A DNA stretch of 12,337 bases. Origin: Saccoglossus kowalevskii (lineage: Eukaryota > Hemichordata > Enteropneusta > Harrimaniidae). The stretch is from assembly GCF_000003605.2 (NCBI RefSeq), contig NW_003124898.1, positions 324,487 to 336,823 of the forward strand. The letters run 5' to 3'. The notes under the pieces were generated by a model, which did not search any database, was not told where the DNA came from, and worked only from the letters and a program-made list of their open reading frames with translations. This document shows positions 1-8,227 of this stretch, piece after piece (the stretch's first letter is position 1; every line of letters starts with the position of its first letter). A program made the position numbers and the translations under genes.

Positions 1-25
1 ATTAAGACACTGTTTTGATTTTTAG

Positions 26-133
26 ATCAATGCTCTGCTGGACGGGGCAGATTTCCTGTATAGTGCTGGATCAGACCACACAATTAGAAGTTGGCATTAT
101 GAAAAGTTAACTGCAGAACATAAATGCAGAAAG
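26..133 (+). CDS. WD40 gene, internal exon A (blade 1 of those visible)
   Basis: The acceptor is a T-rich tract ending TTTTTAG at 25 and the donor is AAG/GTATAC at 134. The exon is 108 nt, 36 codons, phase 0 on both sides. It encodes INALLDGADFLYSAGSDHTI followed by RSW, a typical WD repeat with the LYSAGSDHTI turn and W at the end of strand c. It is the first exon in the window but not the first of the gene, because the frame is open at its 5' side and an acceptor precedes it. Confidence 0.85.
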
Positions 134-3100
134 GTATACATATATATTTCATGATAAAAAAACCTGTAGTGACTAGCGTTATTTGTGTAACAATTTACTC
201 TGAATGTACATTTATTTGTGATGAAGTTGGTTTATATTTATTTGCTACATAGTTGTACATTTGTAAACCATGTGAAGTGAATGTACTTTTATTTAATATA
301 TGAGCATCCATATTCCAAAAAAATATAATAATTGAGATTCTCTTCACCATTTTTTTGTCAACCTCTACATAAAATACAAAATTCTGTTTTCTAGGATGCG
401 CACAATGACTCTGTTAGTGCTCTGGGAAAATCTGGGTGCAATTTATTCTCTTCATCTCATTCATGTATTAAGGTAAGTCAACTGTGAGACATGGTTAGAG
501 AAATTGACTTGATGCATGAATAAACATAATCTTAATTTAGCTAAAGTGCCAACAATCTCATTGTTTGAACAGTCTTTATTCAAAATTAGCAACATCTTGG
601 AATTAGCAAAAAAATTGCATGACAGCAAAATGACATGTTTTACAGTTAAGTGAACAATACTACTGGTCCTTATTGATGGTTCATTGGCTGGTATGTCGAC
701 AAACAACTAATGCTTTTATCCCTGTTACTTCTCCATATGAATTATACTGTAAATATTCTATTCTACTGCTATTTGGGTAGTACAAGTAACACACATGGCT
801 GAGATGCATCATAGAGGGCTGTTCATTGCCTTGTTGCCATACATGTGACAATAGCAGTATCAACAGGATTCAAAACAACTCTCAGAAGATCGCCTGTCCT
901 AACAATTGAAAGATGATGCTACAGAACACGTGCAACTGCAGTTTTTTTCACCACATTCTATTACTCTACAGGTATGGAATGGTAATACATTAGAACCAGT
1001 GCACACTATCCCTGGTCTTCACCACTGGGTGAGGGCGTTGGCCATAGACCATAGTAAAGGTAGACTATACAGTGGATGCCATAATACTATCTATGTATGG
1101 GACACTGGCAACAAATTTGCACTCAAGAGGAAGTTGGATCATACACATGGTTCTGTACATTCTTTATGTATTACACCGAAGTATCTTATCGTAGGTAAGT
1201 GCTGCTCGATATTGTACATTGCCTACAGCTTGGTTTCACAAATTCTTACCCAATCTTTGTACAGTATTAGTATTTCTTCTGCTGTCATTTCAGCATTGTA
1301 CTCTTTCTCTATAACAGAATGTGTATTTTTTGAAAATTCTGGAAATAATGCAATTTAAGATTTTAAATTTGTTATTTTGAATTGTTAACACCTTAAAATA
1401 TGCCCATAATGTAAGAAGTCAAATTTGTGTGGCCTCCAATCATGCAAAAGCTCAAAAAAAACAAAAACAAAGAGTTGCTGTCATTCTGGAAAAATTGTTA
1501 AATTTTGCAGTTTCAATTTTGTATTCGATACCACAACAAGCATGTATTCATTAATGTTTTTGAATACACATATTAAAGGTTCATTTGGACTGACAAAACA
1601 TATTCTGCAAAAAAAAAAAACATTCTTCTATTGTATTGCATGTGGTGCACATCACAATTATGCAAAATTACAAAATAAGGTGCAGATTTCAAAGTGCATG
1701 ATGACTAAAAAAAATATTCTTTTTTTGTTTTTCATTTTTGTACATGCTATTAGATTATAAACTACCGAAAACATGTAAAACCTTTAACACGAGTATAATT
1801 ATTGTAGACTTTGTTCTTGTAGATACATTTCACATTCCTAAAATCATGATTTCCTCAAATTGTGCGAATAATCAAAGAAATAATGAGTTCATGATTTTGA
1901 GAATTGAGTACATTTGATGCTTTATTGAGTGGTGAGACCAGGCTAGATCAAGCCATTCTAATAAGACTAACTGTATTTTATTCTCAGGTACCTATAACCA
2001 GAATATTCAACTCTATGATGTTGAGAAATTAAAACATGTACGAACATTGAGTGGTCACGTGGGTACGATAACATCGTTATTGACGTCGCCATCCGGCGGA
2101 TATCTATTCTCGTCATCATACGATAACACTGTGCAGGTGAGAGTTCAATTTGTCTTTAATAGCGTTGATAGTTAAAGCAATACTATTGTCAGGACTGTGC
2201 AAGTGCGACCTCCACCGTTCTCTGGTTGATCTTTATCTTCATCACAGGCCCTACCTGCTATACACATTGCTAACAGCTCCTTTGCGTGCCTGATCAAATC
2301 ACTCAATTCAACTACAATCAAATACAGCTCTTCCTAACTGTGAATCAGGCATGGATTTGTTAGGAGGCCGTGGCTTTAGTGAAACCCTGCAAATCAGATG
2401 ATGGGTAGCTTGATGGTGGTCACCTTTGGTTTCAATCGTAACAGTACCATGTTCTATTCCTTATGTGATTTTTTTAATGTTTTCACCACCGGACTTTGTC
2501 GCCTAAATTTTTCTGTAATTTTTCTTATATTCTCCATATTTCTTGAAATGAACCCCAATTTTAAGTACCGGTATATTTTCAGTTTTTACTAAAAATTGCT
2601 ATTTTCGCTGAAGGAATGATTCAGTGAGAATAGAATCCAGCGAATTCAACTCGTCAAACATCAGTGAAAATAAAATCCACACAAAACACCCAAAGGGTCT
2701 TTTCAGTGAAAATTAATTCCAGCTAAAATAAAGTATTTCACAGTATTTTGTGAATTTGTGATGAAAAGAGGGAGCTGGTGATGAAAAGGCTATAATCGTC
2801 GTGTCTCGTCCTGTTCGATATGGGACTCATAGCAACGTATACAACGCATGTAAAATACATTGTTTATTTACATAAAATTCAAACACGCACTGGGCGATGA
2901 CCACCATGCTCAAACCCTGATGGCACATATCCAGTTGTAAGTTGTTTGACACCCACTGACTGATTCTGTAATAACCTCGCCTGCTATATTCTACAGGTGT
3001 GGAATTTGGAGAATTTCCTGCCAATACAAAGTCTGTGTCGACATGAAGGCAGTGTTAACGCTGTGGTACTTCACAATGATCTCTTATTTACTGGGGCAGA

Positions 3101-4251
3101 TGACAAGGAAATAAAGGTAGATGTTGATTTATCAGTAAGAAATGTGGACTTCGATCAGTGTAGTAGGCCTTAAACTTTAATATATTTGTGTAATCTTGCA
3201 GCTGAGTTCTTGTATTCTCAAGCAGTTAGTTTATAGAAAGCTAAATAAGATTCGATGTCTATAGACCCGTTAAAGCGGGAGACTCGTCACCTGTGCATGC
3301 GCGGAAATCGAGTCCCAAGCAATAACAACACATGCTAAAAACGCAAAGACTCATGGGTAGACGCTTGTTTGTAAACAATGATACGCTATGGCCATTTGAC
3401 GCATGCGCAGGTGACGACTCTCTCGCTTTAAGAACACTAACATAAACAGTGTGTTTATTTTTTGAGATCTTTGGTTGCTACGATTATGACTAATCATATT
3501 TATATGACTTCTTGCTGTTTTTCGTCACTTTTTACCAAATATAATTTTTTTTTCAAATTTTTCTAAAATATTTTTATCAAAAAATGTAGCCAAGAGGTTA
3601 TTATGTTTATTTGGTCTACAAGTAATAAAGAAACTATTGAAAAAAATACATAAAAATTAGCAAACGATTTATAAGTTTTTCATATTTTACACATATTTTA
3701 TAAACTTACAAAGGAAAGTATGCTGATAAAAATAATCAACAAAAAAAACTACAGTTGATAAAGTAATTACATAAACATGTACATATCAGCTCCATGTGCA
3801 TGTAAAAATAACACTATTACATGCCTTGTACTGTAAAATATGTATTAGAAGCCGTGGTTTCAATTAAAATGGTACATTGCATAAGTCTGGTTATGCCACA
3901 CGCAAGTCTGATTTGTGTGTACGCGCAAGTGGCATATTGACAAAAATGCACCTCACCTTTTCCACGCGCAACTACCCTGTAGAGGCACCCTTACATACAT
4001 GAACAGAGGGGATGTGGTTTCTATTAGAACATCTACACATATGAGAAATTGTGGTGTTTGGTTCTCAAGAAATGGATGCGACTTCTATTAAGGATGCGGC
4101 TTTTAATACAGATTTTACAGTAGCAGCTAAAGAATGCAAAACTCAACTATTTTAAAACTACACCTGCCTTCTCTCATTTCAGATCTTCAAGTATTTCAAG
4201 TTAGTTCATCACAGCAGTTATGGGATTCACATAACTTCAGAAGACACATGA
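26..4251 (+). CDS. TRAF7-like WD40 beta-propeller protein, C-terminal 248 residues (six exons, 5' end outside window)
   Basis: Joining 26-133, 395-472, 972-1194, 1988-2136, 2997-3116 and 4183-4251 gives 747 nt in one open frame: 248 residues plus TGA. Every junction has AG before and GT after the exon, with intron phases 0, 0, 1, 0, 0. Six WD40 repeats are visible, ending in RSW, KVW, YVW, QLY, QVW and KIF. Motifs HWVRAL, RLYSG, HGSVHSL, GTYNQNIQLYD, SGHVGTI and RHEGSVNAV match in order, as I remember it, the last blades of TRAF7, an E3 ubiquitin ligase with RING, TRAF zinc finger, coiled coil and seven WD repeats. A seventh blade and any RING would be upstream. The propeller would be the substrate- or partner-binding part; ligase activity cannot be judged here. 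Human TRAF7 ends almost directly after its last WD strand, whereas this protein runs on for about 18 residues. It may be a divergent TRAF7 paralogue rather than the orthologue. No upstream start is visible. Confidence 0.85.
395..472 (+). CDS. WD40 gene, internal exon B (first part of blade 2)
   Basis: The acceptor is TGTTTTCTAG ending at 394 and the donor is AAG/GTAAGT at 473. The exon is 78 nt, 26 codons, phase 0. It encodes DAHNDSVSALGKSG followed by CNLFSSSHSCIK. This is a WD repeat from the AH...V start up to just before its VW, which lies on the next exon. Confidence 0.85.
473..971 (+). other. intron 2 of the WD40 gene
   Basis: A 499-nt GT-AG intron between exons B and C. It is AT-rich, and no repeat with recognisable ends or other coding signal was seen. 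Minus-strand open frames at 461-863 show no family likeness and are treated as chance. Confidence 0.7.
972..1194 (+). CDS. WD40 gene, internal exon C (end of blade 2, blade 3, start of blade 4)
   Basis: The acceptor is TTACTCTACAG ending at 971 and the donor is GTAG/GTAAGT at 1195. The exon is 223 nt, 74 codons plus one base. It opens with VWNGNTLEPVHTI, then GLHHWVRALAIDHSKGRLYS, NTIYVWD, and HTHGSVHSLCITPKYLIVG. HWVRAL is the most TRAF7-like stretch. The frame stays open upstream to about 906 and downstream to 1358, so the exon borders rest on the splice sites and on WD repeat continuity, not on stops. Confidence 0.88.
1195..1987 (+). other. intron 3 of the WD40 gene
   Basis: A 793-nt phase 1 intron with GTAAGT donor and CTCAG acceptor. 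It contains an A12 run around 1608-1619 and an open frame at 1425-1760 rich in K, F and C from AT-rich sequence, with no domain features. Two loose ATGATTT-containing stretches lie at 1845-1905. No clear mobile element was seen. Confidence 0.7.
1988..2136 (+). CDS. WD40 gene, internal exon D (blade 4 end and blade 5)
   Basis: The acceptor is TATTCTCAG ending at 1987 and the donor is CAG/GTGAGA at 2137. The exon is 149 nt; its first two bases complete a Gly codon split by the phase 1 intron. It encodes TYNQNIQLYDVEKLKHVRTL, then SGHVGTITSLL, then a YLFSSSYDNTVQ turn. Blade 4 has LYD in place of the usual VWD. The exon is richer in CpG (ACGTCGCCATCCGGCGG around 2083-2099) than the surrounding intron, consistent with coding constraint. 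Confidence 0.87.
2137..2996 (+). other. intron 4 of the WD40 gene, carrying a half-length foldback element
   Basis: An 860-nt phase 0 intron with GTGAGA donor and TTCTACAG acceptor. The middle (about 2595-2745) is a copy of the right half of the foldback element found complete at 8228-8602. The palindrome TACCGGTA is at 2566-2573. The rest shows nothing recognisable. Confidence 0.7.
2595..2745. repeat. half-length copy of the 8228-8602 foldback MITE family
   Basis: Aligned by eye to the right half of 8228-8602, it shares TTCGCTGAAG then AATGA, ATCCAG, TTCAACTC, ATCAGTGAAAATAAA, ACAAAACACC and the end TTCCAGCTAAAATAAAG ... CAGTA. The last 28 bases differ by one substitution (TTTCACAG for TTTTACAG). 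The left arm is absent, so this is a truncated copy that could not form the full foldback. A stretch like the 8481-8500 part is also missing, so it carries an internal deletion as well. Confidence 0.8.
2997..3116 (+). CDS. WD40 gene, internal exon E (blade 5 end and most of blade 6)
   Basis: The acceptor is TATATTCTACAG ending at 2996 and the donor is AAG/GTAGAT at 3117. The exon is 120 nt, 40 codons, phase 0. It encodes VWNLENFLPIQSL, RHEGSVNAVVLHNDLLFTG and ADDKEIK. Reading through the donor would give about 19 further residues and a stop at 3171. Splicing to 4183 restores the final WD strand (EIK/IF) and is preferred, but intron retention is a possible alternative end. Confidence 0.87.
3270..3431. 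mobile_element. TTAA-flanked MITE with 29-bp terminal inverted repeats
   Basis: The left end is TTAA (3270-3273) then AGCGGGAGACTCGTCACCTG. The right end, reverse complemented, is TTAA (3428-3431) then AGCGAGAGAGTCGTCACCTG. The ends match at 18 of 20 positions, and the match continues through TGCATGCGC versus CGCATGCGT, about 25 of 29 in all. The body between the TTAA sites is 154 bp with no coding capacity. A TTAA target duplication is the mark of piggyBac-type transposition, but the AGCG start is not the usual CCY start of piggyBac ends, so the superfamily is uncertain. GC content is well above that of the intron around it. Confidence 0.8.
3829..4122. mobile_element. TACTGTAAA-ended MITE, 294 bp
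   Basis: The left end TACTGTAAAATATGTATTAG continues AAGCCG. The right end, reverse complemented, is TACTGTAAAATCTGTATTAA then AAGCCG, matching at 24 of 26 positions. If the terminal TA is the target duplication, the element would run CTGTAAAAT...ATTTTACAG, as in Tc1/mariner-like non-autonomous elements. Near the right end are three similar units starting at 4011, 4075 and 4093 (GATG[CT]G then [AG]CTT/GTTT, TCTATTA or TTTAATA), a subterminal repeat pattern. No open frame of note is present. Confidence 0.8.
4183..4251 (+). CDS. WD40 gene, terminal coding exon F
   Basis: The acceptor is CTTCTCTCATTTCAG ending at 4182, with a good pyrimidine tract. In phase 0 after exon E it reads IFKYFKLVHHSSYGIHITSE, then DT and TGA. 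IF takes the place of the VW that closes a WD repeat, supporting the join. The tail beyond it is short and polar and matches no family I know. The other frames through this exon are also open for some distance, so the choice of frame depends on the exon E phase. Confidence 0.75.
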   Translation: MFKYFKLVHHSSYGIHITSEDT

Positions 4252-4480
4252 ATCAAGGCTCTAAACTACAGAAAAGTGATCAGATGAAATTTGTGAATCA
4301 CAAAATCCTATTGGCAGGTGCAAAACACTCTTCCTTTGTTTGTGTTTTCTATTTTTCAGAATCAAATTAATATTTCTTGATGGTTTCACACACAAACCTG
4401 TGTTCATCTATGTTATTTAATTTTATAATTTGTCTAGAAAAGACGAGTGACCAAATAAAATAATTCAGTTAAACCTAGTT
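4252..4480 (+). other. 3' UTR of the WD40 gene
   Basis: Sequence after the TGA is AT-rich and non-coding in the gene's frame. The first AATAAA is at 4454-4459, about 200 nt after the stop, a usual 3' UTR length in compact invertebrate genes. The cleavage site, probably 10-30 nt further on, is inferred. Confidence 0.5.
4454..4459 (+). terminator. candidate polyadenylation signal AATAAA
   Basis: This is the canonical hexamer within CCAAATAAAATAATTC, the first one downstream of the WD40 stop codon at 4251. A T-rich or GT-rich element follows loosely (GTTATTTTGGACGTGGGG, 4476-4493). AATAAA is common in AT-rich DNA, so only position supports it. Confidence 0.5.
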
Positions 4481-5094
4481 ATTTTGGACGTGGGGATAGT
4501 ACAATGCCAGTTCTCAGTCTGTCATCTCTACAACTAAAATGCAGATATTCTGTTCTATTAAGAGAAAGTATTATTATGCACATGACCAAACATATTCAAA
4601 TTAAAATCATTTTAATTTTTTTAATTTTAAGTAGATGTAAAATTAAAATCAAGAAAGTTTTAAAAATTGAACTGAGAAGTTTGAGTCTAGTTGTGATGCT
4701 GCTACATGAAATGATGTATTATTGAAAAAGCGTTACATTTTCGCGACTAGAAATGTTTATTTCATAACTTTAGAGCATTCACAAGAAGAAAAAAATTCTG
4801 GAAAGTCACTGTGACTCCATGACTTTGAGGACCCAAGTGAAATCCACACTGCTACAAAAATTCAAAATTGTTTCTGACTTGAATAATTTAAGAAAATTGG
4901 TCTCTTATGTAATTAAAATGAATTGCTGCTTAAAACACATTAGACAAGGCCTGAGAAAAGTAGACCACAGAAGTTTGTAGTCATTTAAAGTATGGCAAAT
5001 AGACCTTAACAGCAAGACTTGTTTTTACCTCTCATAGTTTTCTATTTTCTCTTATGGTATTTGAAATAGTGTATGCGATGGCAGAAGAGAATGG
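4481..5094. other. intergenic, outer left arm of nested inverted repeats
   Basis: AT-rich non-coding DNA after the WD40 gene. Short self-complementary AT runs (ATTAAAA/TTTTAAT) lie near 4600-4645. The segment 4801-4883 is the left arm of an imperfect inverted repeat whose partner is 5788-5860. No protein-coding signal was found; an open frame at 4504-4725 is low complexity. Confidence 0.6.
4801..4883. repeat. left arm of an imperfect long-range inverted repeat
   Basis: Reverse complemented, this segment reads CAAGTCAGAAACAATTTTGA ... TGTAGCAGTG ... ATTTCACTTGGGTCCTC. It pairs with 5788-5860, which reads CAAGTCAAGAAAAAACTCAA ... GTAGCAGTG ... ATTTCACTGGGGTTCT. Matches are imperfect with small gaps; the best block is the GTAGCAGTG...ATTTCACT part. 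It looks like an old, diverged pair of arms. Confidence 0.55.
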
Positions 5095-5469
5095 TACAAT
5101 CAAACCTATGTTGGTGACCACTTCTATATTAAGTCTACCTGCCTTTTATAGTGACCATTTTTAAGCATAAAGACCACCTGTCTTATGTGATCACTCTTTC
5201 ACCAATACGTCTACAGATTCACCTTGAGCATCCCGTTTATAAAACAATTCTTAGGTCAAATTTTCCTTGATTTTGATCAACTCAAATAAATTAGTTTTTG
5301 TTTCATAGTCTCTCATTGTTTTCTGGGCAAATATTATATCAAATGTATGAATTGGCATTCCATAAAAAAAAAAAAATTTATAGACCACCTGTCAATAAAG
5401 ACCATTTTAATGAAGTGGTTGCTATACACAGGTCACACTGTAGACTATTGTAAAGGTAAAAACAAGTCT
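5015..5469. repeat. 15-bp exact inverted repeat enclosing the 5095-5442 element
   Basis: AGACTTGTTTTTACC at 5015-5029 is exactly complementary to GGTAAAAACAAGTCT at 5455-5469. The pair encloses the element with only 65 and 12 bases outside its ends, so the two are probably parts of one older inverted structure. Confidence 0.6.
5095..5442. mobile_element. MITE-like element with AGACCACCTGTC motifs, 348 bp
   Basis: The left end is TACAATCAAACCTATGTTGG then TGACCAC. The right end, reverse complemented, is TACAGTGTGACCTGTGTATA then GCAACCAC, a diverged terminal inverted repeat of about 27 bp. Inside, AGACCACCTGTC occurs at about 5170 and 5382, and TGACCAC/GACCATTTT variants recur, a pattern I associate with a widespread invertebrate non-autonomous element. 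No coding capacity is visible. Boundaries are approximate because the ends are diverged. Confidence 0.55.
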
Positions 5470-5787
5470 CATGGCAGCAATTCGCATCTAAGATCTATTT
5501 ACTGTAAACCAGGACATTCATGATGATTGGATTTTTCTAAAAGTCACTCCTCGGTTCCAAGATCTCAATGTGTAATGTACACTAGCTGCTACAACATTTC
5601 TTGGTTATCGCCAATTTGTGTAAGTGTGTTTTTTTAGTGAAATTCATGCTAGTTATATTAAAAGTTCTGCTGCGTTTGGAATTCGTATTATCGTATTTAG
5701 TGGGTTTGAATTGAGAAAAGATTGCAATTGGGTTTGAGATTAAAATATCGTAAACTATTTTATTTTCACAAGAATTAAAACATTTGT

Positions 5788-5860
5788 CAAGTCAAGAAAA
5801 AACTCAAAATTGTGTAGCAGTGGAATTTCACTGGGGTTCTAAAAGCACTAAGTCTTTCGA
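5788..5860. repeat. right arm of an imperfect long-range inverted repeat
   Basis: This is the partner of 4801-4883. It contains CAAGTCAAG, GTAGCAGTGGAATTTCACTG and GGGTTCT. With the other arm it frames about 1 kb that includes the 5015-5469 inverted structure. Confidence 0.55.
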
Positions 5861-6290
5861 AAAATTTGTCCATACAAATGTCATCAAAACACGCAAAGTC
5901 CTCGTAGTGAAAATCAAATCGCATGTTCTCATAGTTGCATATATTATTGAATGCTAAAAAAAAATTACTGAAACTAAATTGTTTTTGTCAGTCTGGTCAA
6001 ATAGAACAACATCAAAGTCCCCCTTGTTTTCTATACCAAACCTAAAATTTAAACACTAAACTGTAAATTTATAAAAAATAAACAAAAGTAAATAGCCAAG
6101 TTGACCAAGAGGGCAGTATTATAATACTTTCTTTTCCCCTTTGGTATGATTATATACTTTTCATGCCAGTACTGTCATGGTTTGATAGGGTATAAACAAC
6201 AAATTTACATAATAGTATATTTATAATATATAGTTTATTTCATTGTCTTTGTTGTGCCAAATATGATTCTAGTCAATTTCTTTTACATAA

Positions 6291-6321
6291 ATTATAATAA
6301 TAATTATAATAATAATAATAA
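6291..6321. repeat. imperfect (AAT)n microsatellite
   Basis: About ten units of ATA/AAT, broken once by TAATTATAAT near 6301-6310. This is simple sequence of the kind expected to vary between individuals. Confidence 0.85.
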
Positions 6322-6972
6322 CTGCACTAAGTGTGCATTTACTGTGTTTCATCATATATTTCTAGTTCGACTTTTCAGGGACATTTGCTTGGAGATAGCG
6401 TTAGTATTTACTATAGTGAGATGAAAGCAGGGTAGCTACCTGTTTTTTTGTTAGCATGCAGCAATAAACATCTCTGTCTGTGAACTCTACAAATGGGAGT
6501 ATTCTCTATAACCTCTGACCTCACCTGTTTAATTCAGTCATATGCATAATTTGCATAGTAGGTATTTCACCTGACTACTAGGTCATGTGATGCATTTGCT
6601 TCCATAATGAGCAATTTAAAGGCTTGTATCTATTTTGATGACTTCAATACATGAAACAATGAATCCCTCCCTTGTTTTAAGTCTCTGTCAAGAACTACAA
6701 ATAAAAATGGAAAAACTGCCCATTTTGTTCAAAGTTATGAAATGACTGAAAATGCAAAAACAACATATTGATTCATGGTTCAGGTAAATGTATGTATACC
6801 TGTCTCTCAGTTTGTAATTTTAACAAAGATTGAGCAAATAGATGTTGTCACGGGATACAGAGTTGCCCAGATCAGAGTACTTGACTCTTCAAAATTTATT
6901 GCAAATGCTTGAAACCCACCTGAATCAAACTAGAATTTAGCTACCTACCTTTGTACAGTCGCATTTTATTTC

Positions 6973-6988
6973 AAAAAAAAAAAAAAAA
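6973..6988. repeat. A16 homopolymer
   Basis: Sixteen A residues after GCATTTTATTTC. It could be a short retroposon tail, but no flanking target duplication was found, so it is listed only as simple sequence. A similar A13 run is at 5364-5376. Confidence 0.7.
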
Positions 6989-7796
6989 TGTCATCTCTCG
7001 TGAGCACAACTGTTCAATATGCAAATAATTTATTTAATAATTTCTGACAACTGATGATATTTTTCTCCTTGTAATTTGTTTATACGGTGATGAGAGGTGT
7101 AACAATATGGCAGTTATGACTGATGGTGACCTTGCATACCTATAATTTGTGTTCGAAATAATGAATTGTGAGGGGCTTGGAGTGGCATGAAAAATTAAGT
7201 GTGAAAAATCAGAAAAAAAAAACACTGAATACATTTAAAACATGTGATATATATTGATGAAATTAAAGCTTAGCTTCCAGACCCAATCTGATACAAAAAT
7301 AAAATATCGCCTCCTTCATTTGCAGTTTTTTTGTTTACACTTTAATGATGAGACCTAAAATTTAAATAGCTATTTCTGTTTGGTTAGTTATTTGCTTGTA
7401 CCACAGATTTTCAACTGAGGACATTTTTATATTAGTTTTAGAATATCTGAAGCTGAAAATCAATTCTTCACCACTGTCACCGCCGTAGATTCACAAATTG
7501 AAATCATTTCTGTCTTGTGTAAATAACCCAACAGTAGTTTGTTAGTTTCTTGTATTACTTTTTAAAACTACTCAACCCAGAGCTTCCATTAAAAAAATGC
7601 TGCAGTTGCTAGTTTCCAATTCTCATGAGTGCTGGTTGTGCATGAGAAGTTTTTTATTTTCTTAAAAATATTCGATAGGCCAATTGAATAAAATGTATTG
7701 ATTATGTTTAGTTTAGCTTCCCTGTGCTGTAAATTTTTGAACTTCCTAGATTTGGTGAAATCTTGTAGATGGCATAGTTTGGATCTCATTACCTGC

Positions 7797-7988
7797 TACT
7801 GTAAACCCATTCATTTTTTGCTGGGTCCCCATTTTATCATCTTTGCTGGTAAGTGATATCTGCGTGATTTAAATTTGTGTGAACATATAAGATTACAATA
7901 AACTTGTTCCACTGGAAAATCTGTGAATCTCAGACCTAGTGAATATGATCAGATATCAATTCCCAGTGAAAATTATCGTGTTATAGTA
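7797..7988. repeat. degenerate TACTGTAA-ended MITE relic, 192 bp
   Basis: The left end is TACTGTAAACCCATTCATTT then TTTGCTGGG. The right end, reverse complemented, is TACTATAACACGATAATTTT then CACTGGG. The ends align at perhaps two thirds of positions with a gap, and both begin TACT and end CTGGG. Inside are GTGAATAT- and GTGAAAAT-type units. It is probably an old copy of the same broad class of element as 3829-4122 and 8228-8602. Confidence 0.5.
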
Positions 7989-8227
7989 TGCCCTCACAAT
8001 TAAAGTCTGGAATGAAATTCAAACACGGGGTTTAAAAGAAACAATTTTCATTGTGCATGGGTATTGTTAACTTGCCCAAACTTATAAAAGTACATTGTAC
8101 AAGCTCATGTACTGGGGGTAATGCACTTTACAGTCAACAAGCACGAGTTGAACTTCATTCAGCCCTCAGATAGCTGGGAGTATGATGTTGACTCTAACAT
8201 TGTTTTCTAAGCTAAATTTTGTAGTAT
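7989..8227. other. intergenic, nothing recognised
   Basis: AT-rich sequence between two elements. A short palindromic stretch, AGTACATTGTACAAG, lies near 8089-8103. No gene or repeat end was recognised. Confidence 0.5.

Larger units (their letters stand above)
3117..4182 (+). other. intron 5 of the WD40 gene, carrying two MITE-like insertions
   Basis: A 1066-nt phase 0 intron, the longest visible in this gene. It holds a TTAA-flanked element (3270-3431) and a TACTGTAAA-ended element (3829-4122), which together make up over 40 percent of its length. Between them (3432-3828) is very AT-rich sequence with no feature seen. Confidence 0.7.
5443..7796. other. intergenic, no gene seen
   Basis: About 2.3 kb of AT-rich DNA. 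It includes a degenerate TACTGTAAACCAGG-like element end near 5507, the 5788-5860 arm, an AAT microsatellite at 6291-6321, an A16 run at 6973-6988 and an octamer-like ATTTGCAT at 6549-6556. Open frames at 7034-7234 and 7589-7789 on the minus strand have no domain likeness or splice support. No RNA gene was recognised. Confidence 0.6.

Noticed and set aside
906-1358. 150-residue open frame as a single gene
   Set aside because: Only 972-1194 is WD40-like. The parts before and after are intron sequence bounded by a good acceptor at 971 and a good donor at 1195.
4590-4650. AT-rich palindromic runs as a replication or matrix-attachment signal
   Set aside because: Low-complexity AT/TTAAAA sequence pairs with itself by chance, and no supporting motif is present.
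6549-6556. ATTTGCAT octamer as a POU-factor site
   Set aside because: A single 8-mer in AT-rich DNA far from any gene start is not evidence of function.
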